Positions 53,652 through 59,983 of a stretch of DNA of 59,983 bases are shown in pieces; the first letter of the stretch is position 1; every line of letters starts with the position of its first letter. A model generated the notes under the pieces. The model did not search any database. It was given only the letters and a program-made list of their open reading frames with translations, and had not been told where the DNA came from. The position numbers and the translations under genes are program-made. Location of the stretch: the NCBI RefSeq assembly GCF_001417955.2, contig NZ_LKTM01000224.1:1-59983 (forward strand). The letters are read 5' to 3'. Source of the stretch: Mycobacterium gordonae (GTDB lineage: Bacteria; Actinomycetota; Actinomycetes; Mycobacteriales; Mycobacteriaceae).

Positions 53652-55996
53652 GGGCCTGCCTCCGGTTCCTCCGCTGCGAACAGTACGCCTTCGTCGATCC
53701 ACCGCTGCACTTCGTAAGGACTCATGCCGAGCAACTGTTCACAGATAGCCCGAGTGTCCTGGCCCGGCTGAGGCGCCGGACGTTGCGGGGCCGGCGGGAT
53801 GTGGCGGAACGGAGCCGGACCGGTTTCGGCGGGCAGCGTGCGCGTAATGAGCGGATGAGTCATGTCGCTGAACAGGTTTCGGTGCAGTAGCTGCGGATCC
53901 TCCAGGATGTCGGGCGGCCGGTTCATCGGGCCCGCGGCCAGCCCGGCGTCCTGCAGTGCCTGAGCTGCCTGCTGCGGGGTTCGGGTGCTGGTCCACTGTT
54001 TCAGTGCCGCTATGAGCCCGGCGCGGTCGGATTCGCCCAAAAGCATTGCCGCGGAATGCCATTCACTGTCGGTGCCGATCGACACGACGCACCACTCGTC
54101 GTCGCCGGCGCACGGGCAGACGGCATGCACGCTGGTGTCGTTGCGGACATCCGCGACGTGGGCGGCCAGCGCGGCCTCGGTGACGAACAGGGTGTCGAGT
54201 TGGTTGACGACGACCTCGGCCTGAGAGACGTGCACGTGGGCGCCGTGACCCGCGCGGTCGCGGCGGATCAGCGCGGCCAAAGCCAGGGTGGCGGCGATAC
54301 GGCCCACCACGTGGTCGGGGAAGATCGTCGTCGCGTCGTAGAACGCGTGCCGGGCACCCTCGGTGGGGGCGTCGTCGGACGTCCACACCCGGGTGGCGCC
54401 CGTCGTCGCGCGCACCAGGGGGCCGTAACCCAACCGGGTGCTCCACGGGCCCGTGTTCCCGAACGCGCTGCTGCCCGCGAGCACGATCCGGGGATTGAGC
54501 GCGATCAAAGTGTCGTAGTCAAACCCGAGGGAGGCAAGGGTTCCCGGCTTGAAGTTGGCGAATACCGCGTCGGCCCCCGCGACCAGACGGCCGAAGATCT
54601 CCCTGCCGGTGGCGCTGCGTAGGTCGATGCCCAGGGCGCGGTGATTTCGGTGGGTCCAGGCGAAGGATTCGCTCATCGCGTCGCCGGCCCTGACCTGCCG
54701 CAGACCGTCCGGGTACTCGGCCGATTCCACCTTGATGACGTCGGCGCCCAGGTCGCCGAACAGCCGGCCCAGCTCGCCGCCCGCGACGATGATTCCGAGG
54801 TCGAGGATCCGCAGCCCCTGCAACGGATAGCCGCCGACGGGTCCCTCCGGCGGCGGTACGGGCGCCGGATCGGCCAACCAACGCGGTTCGTCATGTCCGA
54901 CCGCAGGCGCCGGTGTCCGGAAGCCGCAGTGTTCGCCGTCGACGACGAAATAGCCGGTGGGCACCCGGGTGTGCACGCCCGGCACGAGTTCGGCGTCGGT
55001 GATCGCGCCCACCTCGTTGAAATGCTCGGACTCCAGGATCCTGGCGGGAGTGAGGACCGCGGCGATGGGCACCCCGTGGGCCTGTCCCGCAGTCACCAGC
55101 TCCTTCATGGTCTTTCCGGCGAACAACGCCTCCACCAGCGCACTGATCTGTGGCCACGCCGCGAATCTCGCGCCAATCGCCTCGTACTTGGGATCCTGGA
55201 AGTCCTCCGGCTCCCCCAGCCAGCGGCGCAGCCCACGCCATTGGCGCGGCGCCATCACGCACAGCCGGACGTAGCCGTCCTGGCACGGATAGATCGGATA
55301 TGCGTCCTGGTTTCTGGGGCGACCCCGCCACCGGCTGCCGCTGCGGACGCCGGCAGCGGCCTGACCGTGCGAGCCGAAAGCCGGGTCGAGTGCCATGACC
55401 ACCGCGTCGAACCGGGAGAAGTCGATGTAATCGCCTGTGCCACAACGTAATCTGTTGTAGTAAGCGGCCAGGGCGGCCCACCCGGCCTGCGCCGCCGCCG
55501 TCGCCGAGGCGATTCCGGTCGGCGGTAGCACCGGGGCGCCGACGGTAGGGCCGGTGCGGGACAGCGACCCCGACATCGCATACAGCACCGCGTCGGTGGC
55601 CCGCCAGGACGAGCGCGGGCCCGTCGCGCCGAAATCGCTGACCGACAGCACCACCAGGTGCGGGTGACGGTCGGCCAGTTCGGCCCCGGACGTTCGGTAG
55701 TCGGCGGCGCGGCCGGTGTCGACGAGGATGTCCGCCGCGGCGGCCAGCTCGTGTAATCGCAGGCGGTCACCCTCGTCGCCGGGGTCCAGCACTGTGGCGC
55801 GTTTGTTGGCGTTGTGCACGGCGAACGGGATGGCGGCACCGGCCAGCGTCGGCAAGCTTGAGCGCGCCGGGCTGCCGCCGGGCGGTTCCACCTTGAGAAC
55901 GTCTGCCCCCAGATCGGCCAGCAGTCGGGTGACTGCGTCGGCGTCGCCTACCGACAGGTCCAGGACACGGACCGCCTCGAGGAGCTTCTCCGGCAT
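53648..55996 (-). CDS. Tandem family III CoA transferase (Rv1866-like)
   Basis: The 782-residue protein consists of two CaiB/BaiF-type (family III) CoA-transferase modules. The first runs from about residue 5 to 370 (VRVLDLSVGDADAVTRLLADLGADVLKVEPPGG at its start, PYPIYPCQDGYVRLC later). The second runs from about 395 to 775 (LRILDLGIIVAGGELGRLFGDLGADVIKVES at its start, LGIDLRSATGREIFGRLVAGADA later). Both contain the LGADV(L/I)KVE signature. The family moves CoA between acyl groups. Fused duplicates occur in mycobacteria. It sits between the GNAT and ALDH genes. Substrate unknown. Start MPEKLLEAVRV at 55996 is preferred; the upstream part of the frame looks random. Confidence 0.92.
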   Translation of the reverse strand: MPEKLLEAVRVLDLSVGDADAVTRLLADLGADVLKVEPPGGSPARSSLPTLAGAAIPFAVHNANKRATVLDPGDEGDRLRLHELAAAADILVDTGRAADYRTSGAELADRHPHLVVLSVSDFGATGPRSSWRATDAVLYAMSGSLSRTGPTVGAPVLPPTGIASATAAAQAGWAALAAYYNRLRCGTGDYIDFSRFDAVVMALDPAFGSHGQAAAGVRSGSRWRGRPRNQDAYPIYPCQDGYVRLCVMAPRQWRGLRRWLGEPEDFQDPKYEAIGARFAAWPQISALVEALFAGKTMKELVTAGQAHGVPIAAVLTPARILESEHFNEVGAITDAELVPGVHTRVPTGYFVVDGEHCGFRTPAPAVGHDEPRWLADPAPVPPPEGPVGGYPLQGLRILDLGIIVAGGELGRLFGDLGADVIKVESAEYPDGLRQVRAGDAMSESFAWTHRNHRALGIDLRSATGREIFGRLVAGADAVFANFKPGTLASLGFDYDTLIALNPRIVLAGSSAFGNTGPWSTRLGYGPLVRATTGATRVWTSDDAPTEGARHAFYDATTIFPDHVVGRIAATLALAALIRRDRAGHGAHVHVSQAEVVVNQLDTLFVTEAALAAHVADVRNDTSVHAVCPCAGDDEWCVVSIGTDSEWHSAAMLLGESDRAGLIAALKQWTSTRTPQQAAQALQDAGLAAGPMNRPPDILEDPQLLHRNLFSDMTHPLITRTLPAETGPAPFRHIPPAPQRPAPQPGQDTRAICEQLLGMSPYEVQRWIDEGVLFAAEEPEAGP

Positions 55997-56009
55997 GGCA
56001 TCACCGTAG

Positions 56010-56519
56010 TCAAGCCAGTGTGCGGCGGTACCGCGCCTCCTCCACCGGCGTGCCGCCGTAGACCCGGGTGCGGCGCGCGCCGTCGGGAAGCCAGCCGTCG
56101 CGCTCATAGAACTGTCGGGCCCTGGTGTTACCGCGGAGCACCCACAGGGCGGCGCCGGCGAAGCCGCGGGCCGCCAACCGTTCCCGGGCGGCGCCGATCA
56201 GCAAATGGCCGACACCGCTGCTCAGCGAGCCCGGCTCTACGTAGATCGCCATCAGCTCACCATGATCGGCGAGATCGTCGTCGCGGCACAGTCCCACACT
56301 GGCAAACCCATGAATGGTGGTATGCCGGACGGCGACCAGAGTGGACGGTACCCGCAAACCCATCCGGTCGAAGTCGTACCTGCGGACCCAGGCCTGCGGG
56401 GTGAGGCCGTCCAGATAGTCCTGGTCGATCAGGCCCCGGTAGGCCCACTGCCACGATCGCACGTGTATGCCGGCCACTTGGGGGGCGTCGGATGGGACGG
56501 CGTCGCGCACCTCCGTCAT
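56010..56519 (-). CDS. GNAT family acetyltransferase
   Basis: The 169-residue protein MTEVRDAVPSDAPQVAGIHV has the GNAT fold. It has RDAVPSDAPQVAGIHVRSWQWAYRGLI, ELMAIYVEPGSLSSGVGHLLIGAARERL (acetyl-CoA loop) near 90 and GFAGAALWVLRGNTRARQFYERDGW near 120. It acetylates an unknown amine. It starts 33 bases from the divergent SDR gene and precedes the CoA transferase gene by 13 bases, so it leads the operon. Confidence 0.9.
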   Translation of the reverse strand: MTEVRDAVPSDAPQVAGIHVRSWQWAYRGLIDQDYLDGLTPQAWVRRYDFDRMGLRVPSTLVAVRHTTIHGFASVGLCRDDDLADHGELMAIYVEPGSLSSGVGHLLIGAARERLAARGFAGAALWVLRGNTRARQFYERDGWLPDGARRTRVYGGTPVEEARYRRTLA

Positions 56520-56552
56520 GGTTGCAGTATCCAGCCGCCTAACGTGTCTGGC

Positions 56553-57413
56553 ATGACAGATTCGGGATCGGTCGGGTTGGGGCGTGCCGCGAAGGTCGGC
56601 GGCAAGGTCATCGTGGTCACCGGCGGCGCACGGGGCATCGGGTTGGCGACGGCGACGGCACTGCACAAGCTGGGTGCCAAAGTCGCCATCGGCGACATCG
56701 ACGAGGCGACGGTCAAAGAGTCCGGCGCCGACCTCGGTCTGGAGGTGTACGGCAAACTCGATGTCACGGATGCGAATTCGTTCGCCGATTTTCTGGATCA
56801 GGTCGAACGTCAGCTCGGGCCGATCGACGTGCTGGTCAACAACGCCGGCATCATGCCGGTCGGCCGGATCATCGACGAGCCCGACGCCGTCACCCGGCGC
56901 ATCCTGGACATCAACGTTTATGGCGTCATCCTGGGCAGCAAGCTGGCGGCCCAGCGCATGGTTCCCCGCGGCCGGGGCCATGTCATCAACATCGCGTCCC
57001 TGGCCGGCGAAATGCACATCGTCGGGCTGGCCACGTATGTCGCCAGCAAGCACGCGGTGCTCGGGTTCACCGACTCTGCCAGGCTGGAGTACCGCTCGGC
57101 CGGCGTGCACTTCTCGTCGGTGCTGCCCACGTTCGTCAACACCGAACTCGTCGCGGGTACCTCCGGGATGAAGGGCTTCCGTAACGCCGAACCGGCCGAG
57201 ATCGCCGACGCCGTCGTCGGCCTGATAGCGCAGCCGAAGCCACGGGTGCGGATCACGAAGATCGCCGGCGCCATGGTCACCTCCCAGAAGTTCTGGCCGC
57301 GCCGCGCGGCCGAGGCGCTCAACCGGCTGATCGGCGGCGACCACGTCTTCACCGACCAGATCGACGTGGAGAAACGGCGCGCTTACGAGGCCCGCGCCCG
57401 CGGCGAGGAATGA
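56553..57413 (+). CDS. Short-chain dehydrogenase/reductase (Rv1865c-like)
   Basis: The 286-residue SDR has VIVVTGGARGIGLATATALHK at 19-39, VLVNNAGIMPVGRI near 93, catalytic Ser in INIASLAGEM near 148 and YVASK near 161-165. The second-strand acidic residues (IGDIDE) suggest NAD preference. Length equals that of Rv1865c as I recall. The C-terminal segment DHVFTDQIDVEKRRAYEARA is charged. It faces the GNAT gene over a 33-base gap that must hold both promoters. Substrate unknown. Confidence 0.92.
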   Translation: MTDSGSVGLGRAAKVGGKVIVVTGGARGIGLATATALHKLGAKVAIGDIDEATVKESGADLGLEVYGKLDVTDANSFADFLDQVERQLGPIDVLVNNAGIMPVGRIIDEPDAVTRRILDINVYGVILGSKLAAQRMVPRGRGHVINIASLAGEMHIVGLATYVASKHAVLGFTDSARLEYRSAGVHFSSVLPTFVNTELVAGTSGMKGFRNAEPAEIADAVVGLIAQPKPRVRITKIAGAMVTSQKFWPRRAAEALNRLIGGDHVFTDQIDVEKRRAYEARARGEE

Positions 57414-57456
57414 GCCCGTAAGACGGAGTTCATTTGAGGGCTCGACAATCGGGTAG

Positions 57457-59814
57457 ATGAGCCCCATGAGACTTTCCGACGACGAGTGCGCCCTGATCCA
57501 CGCCTACTGGCGAGCCGCGAACTACCTCTCGGTCGGTCAGATCTATCTGCTGGACAATCCCCTGCTGGCCGAGCCGCTGGCCGCCGAGCACGTCAAACCC
57601 CGGCTGCTCGGCCACTGGGGCACCACGCCCGGGCTCAACCTCATCTACGCCCACCTGAACCGCGTCATCCGCAACCGCGATGCCAACGTCATCTACATCA
57701 CCGGGCCCGGGCATGGCGGACCCGGCCTCGTGGCCAACGCGTACCTCGAAGGCACCTACAGCGAGGTGTACACCGGTATCGAGGAGAACATGGAGGGCCT
57801 GCGCAAGCTGTTCCGGCAGTTCTCTTTTCCCGGCGGCATCCCCAGCCATGTGGCCGCCCAGACGCCGGGCTCGATCCACGAGGGTGGTGAACTCGGCTAC
57901 GCGCTGGTGCACGCCTACGGCGCGGCATTCGACAACCCCGATCTGGTGGTGGCCTGCGTGGTGGGCGACGGTGAGGCGGAGACCGGGCCGCTGGCCGCGA
58001 GCTGGCATTCCAACAAATTCCTGAATCCTGCCGTCGACGGCGCGGTGCTACCGATCCTGCACCTCAACGGCTACAAGATCGCCAACCCGACGGTGCTGGC
58101 GCGTATCCCGGAGGCTGAGCTCGAGTCGCTGATGCGCGGCTACGGCTACCGGCCGATCACGGTGGCCGGGGACGACCCGGAGAGTGTGCACCGGCAGCTG
58201 GCCGCCGCCCTGGACGATGCGTTCGACGACATTGCGGCGATTCAGCTCGCCGCGCGGTCCGGCTCAACGGGTGAGCGACCCGTATGGCCGATGATCGTGC
58301 TGCGCACACCCAAGGGCTGGACCGGTCCCAAAGAGGTCGACGGTCGCCACGTGGAGGGCACCTGGCGCTCACACCAGGTACCGCTGGCCGCCACGCACGA
58401 GAACCCCGAGCATCGCGCGCAGCTGGAAGAGTGGCTGCGCAGCTACCGCCCCGAAGAGTTGTTCGACGGCGAAGGAAGGCTGCGGCCTGAGCTGAAAGCG
58501 GTTGCACCACAAAGTGATCGCCGGATGAGCGCCAATCCGCACGCCAACGGCGGGGTGTTGCTGCACGATCTCGACCTGCCAGACTTCCGCGACTACGCGG
58601 TGCCGGTGGAGCGGCCCGCGGCCGCCACGCACGAGGCCACGCGCGTCCTGGGCACGTTCCTGCGCGACGTGATCACGCGGAACCCCGACCGGTTCCGGCT
58701 GATGGGTCCCGACGAGACAGCCTCCAACCGTCTGGATGCGGTGTTCGGAGCTACCGATCGGGTGTGGGTTTCGCCCACGGAGCCTGACGACGACCACCTC
58801 GCTCCCGACGGGCGTGTGATGGAGGTGCTGTCCGAGCACTTGTGCCAGGGCTGGCTGGAGGGCTACCTGCTGACCGGCAGGCACGGGCTGTTCAACTGCT
58901 ACGAGGCGTTCGTGCACATCGTCGACTCGATGCTCAATCAGCATGCGAAATGGTTGGCCACGACCCTGGACCTGCCGTGGCGGCGGCCGATCGCGTCGTT
59001 GAACTACCTCCTCAGCTCGCATGTGTGGCGTCAGGACCACAACGGCGCGTCCCATCAGGATCCCGGTTTCATCGACCTGGTCGCCAACAAGCGCGCCGAG
59101 CTGACCCGGGTGTATCTGCCGCCGGACGGCAACACGCTGCTGTCGGTGGCCGACCACTGCCTGCGCAGCCGCAACTACATCAACGTCATCGTCGCGGGCA
59201 AGCAGCCGGCGCTGTCCTACCTCTCGATGGACGAGGCGGTGCTGCACTGCACCCGCGGCCTGGGGATCTGGCCGTGGGCCAGCACCGCCGCCGCTGAGCC
59301 CGATGTGGTGCTGGCCTGTGCCGGTGACATCCCGACGCTGGAAACCCTTGCGGCGGCAGACATTTTGCGGCGGGAATTGCCGGACCTGGCGGTCCGGGTC
59401 GTCAACGTGGTGGACCTGATGCGGCTGCAGCCGGATTCGGAGCACCCACATGGCTTGCCCGACAACGAATACGACGCCCTGTTCACCCGGGACAAGCCGG
59501 TCATCTTCGCCTATCACGGCTATCCCTGGCTGATCCATCGTCTGACGTACCGGCGCGCCGGACACCACCACACGCACGTACGCGGCTTCAAGGAGCGCGG
59601 TACCACCACAACGCCTTTCGACATGGTGATGCTCAACGACCTGGACCGGTTTCATCTGGTGATGGATGTGATCGATCGGGTGGACGGCCTGGCCAGCAGC
59701 GCGGCCGGGTTGCGCCAGCGGATGGTGGATGCGCGTTTGTCGGCCCGCAACTACACCCGTGAGCACGGTGAGGACGACCCGCGGATCTCGGGCTGGACCT
59801 GGCAGGCTGAGTGA
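57457..59814 (+). CDS. xfp: Xylulose-5-phosphate/fructose-6-phosphate phosphoketolase
   Basis: The 785-residue protein is a thiamine-diphosphate phosphoketolase. It has [19 protein letters not shown] at the start, [10 protein letters not shown] near 77 and [20 protein letters not shown] (TPP-binding) near 167. [24 protein letters not shown] lies in the middle, and [14 protein letters not shown] [13 protein letters not shown] is near the C terminus. It splits xylulose-5-P or fructose-6-P to acetyl phosphate plus glyceraldehyde-3-P or erythrose-4-P. An ATG at 57466 is an alternative start. It is 43 bases after the SDR gene and may be cotranscribed. I do not remember it at this place in M. tuberculosis. 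Confidence 0.95.
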   Translation: MSPMRLSDDECALIHAYWRAANYLSVGQIYLLDNPLLAEPLAAEHVKPRLLGHWGTTPGLNLIYAHLNRVIRNRDANVIYITGPGHGGPGLVANAYLEGTYSEVYTGIEENMEGLRKLFRQFSFPGGIPSHVAAQTPGSIHEGGELGYALVHAYGAAFDNPDLVVACVVGDGEAETGPLAASWHSNKFLNPAVDGAVLPILHLNGYKIANPTVLARIPEAELESLMRGYGYRPITVAGDDPESVHRQLAAALDDAFDDIAAIQLAARSGSTGERPVWPMIVLRTPKGWTGPKEVDGRHVEGTWRSHQVPLAATHENPEHRAQLEEWLRSYRPEELFDGEGRLRPELKAVAPQSDRRMSANPHANGGVLLHDLDLPDFRDYAVPVERPAAATHEATRVLGTFLRDVITRNPDRFRLMGPDETASNRLDAVFGATDRVWVSPTEPDDDHLAPDGRVMEVLSEHLCQGWLEGYLLTGRHGLFNCYEAFVHIVDSMLNQHAKWLATTLDLPWRRPIASLNYLLSSHVWRQDHNGASHQDPGFIDLVANKRAELTRVYLPPDGNTLLSVADHCLRSRNYINVIVAGKQPALSYLSMDEAVLHCTRGLGIWPWASTAAAEPDVVLACAGDIPTLETLAAADILRRELPDLAVRVVNVVDLMRLQPDSEHPHGLPDNEYDALFTRDKPVIFAYHGYPWLIHRLTYRRAGHHHTHVRGFKERGTTTTPFDMVMLNDLDRFHLVMDVIDRVDGLASSAAGLRQRMVDARLSARNYTREHGEDDPRISGWTWQAE

Positions 59815-59819
59815 AAGCC

Positions 59820-59983
59820 CTAGAACGGTGGGGGTTCGTCGTCGGGTGGGCCGGTGGCGGTGGTGCGGGCGTGGTGGTTGGCGCGGCGTTCGGCGGCCAC
59901 GCGCGCGGCGCGGGCCTGGGCGCGGGTGCGGCGGCGGGTGGGCATCATCGCGGTGCGCTCGGCGCAGTAATCGGTGGGTGGGG
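59820..59983 (-). CDS. C-terminal end of a 13E12-repeat/DUF222 HNH family protein (cut by window edge)
   Basis: Read on the minus strand from the right edge, the frame gives YCAERTAMMPTRRRTRAQ, then arginine/alanine-rich stretches, and ends PPDDEPPPF with a stop at 59820. The 13E12/REP-type DUF222-HNH proteins of mycobacteria end in DEPPPF-like tails after a basic Ala/Arg-rich region, and this fits well. Most of the gene lies outside the window. Such genes occur as multiple copies and are associated with mobile-like repeats and phage-attachment sites in mycobacteria. It is convergent with xfp, with a gap of five bases. Confidence 0.8.
   Translation of the reverse strand, partial: PPTDYCAERTAMMPTRRRTRAQARAARVAAERRANHHARTTATGPPDDEPPPF

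Overview
The window is a GC-rich actinobacterial chromosome segment from a Mycobacterium. Evidence: PE_PGRS, PE-PPE and PPE proteins, an antigen 85 mycolyltransferase, a resuscitation-promoting factor, CYP125- and CYP140-type P450s, BfrA with IdeR boxes and a 13E12-type gene end. From memory, gene order and protein lengths match M. tuberculosis Rv1898 to Rv1865c in inverted orientation (dtd, Rv1896c, Rv1895, Rv1894c, Rv1893-1890c, fbpB, chorismate mutase, rpfC, lppE, cyp140, glnA3, Rv1877, bfrA, Rv1875-1873, lldD2, Rv1870c-1865c). It is not M. tuberculosis itself: oxyR is intact, lon is present, and several blocks interrupt the shared order (nitrilase and Baeyer-Villiger monooxygenase, CYP125-ADH, enoyl-CoA hydratase, oxyR-ahpC-ahpD-GH13, PhyH-lon, a cyclase/LuxR regulator, ALDH, phosphoketolase). 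A non-tuberculous mycobacterium is the best guess.

Layout. 1-3.3 kb: PE_PGRS start running off the left edge, a tiny collagen-like protein, a thiamine-binding-type protein, dtd and a methyltransferase. 3.3-7.2 kb: a compact minus-strand unit of BVMO, alcohol dehydrogenase and carbon-nitrogen hydrolase behind an operator-like palindrome. 7.3-10.4 kb: two membrane proteins, a KstR-box-preceded nitronate monooxygenase and three small minus-strand genes. 10.5-15 kb: a PE-PPE hydrolase divergent from a CYP125-ADH-YceI cassette. 15-23 kb: cell-envelope and secreted proteins (DUF7159, Ag85B, secreted chorismate mutase, Rpf) leading into a SRPBCC-SDR-lipoprotein-CYP140-SnoaL series. 23-26.2 kb: amidohydrolase/GlnA3 pair plus an AhpD-fold protein. 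26.2-31.1 kb: a PPE2/PPE3-like gene behind a palindrome-rich promoter, an MFS exporter with a winged-helix tail, then the bfrA/bfd iron-storage pair. 31.1-41.7 kb: CoA and F420/FMN proteins, intact oxyR divergent from ahpC-ahpD, an amylase-family enzyme, lldD2, PhyH and lon. 41.7-48.5 kb: a 1098-residue cyclase-NTPase-LuxR regulator and five small metabolic or repair genes. 48.5-59.8 kb: a minus-strand operon (GNAT, double CoA transferase, ALDH, thiolase-like protein, epimerase fusion), an SDR and a phosphoketolase. A 13E12/HNH gene end closes the window.

How genes work together. BfrA and Bfd form an iron-storage and iron-release pair under tandem IdeR boxes. AhpC, AhpD and OxyR form a peroxide-defence unit. 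BVMO, ADH and the hydrolase could together degrade a ketone. GlnA3 and its overlapping amidohydrolase recall the two halves of fungal FluG. The CoA-transferase/ALDH/thiolase-like operon looks like acyl-CoA catabolism. No tRNA, rRNA, CRISPR array, prophage or complete insertion sequence was seen. The strongest leads are the BVMO unit, the split-FluG pair, the palindromes before the PPE gene, the leader peptide before bfd and the epimerase fusion. Homology statements rest on memory of the families, not on a database search.
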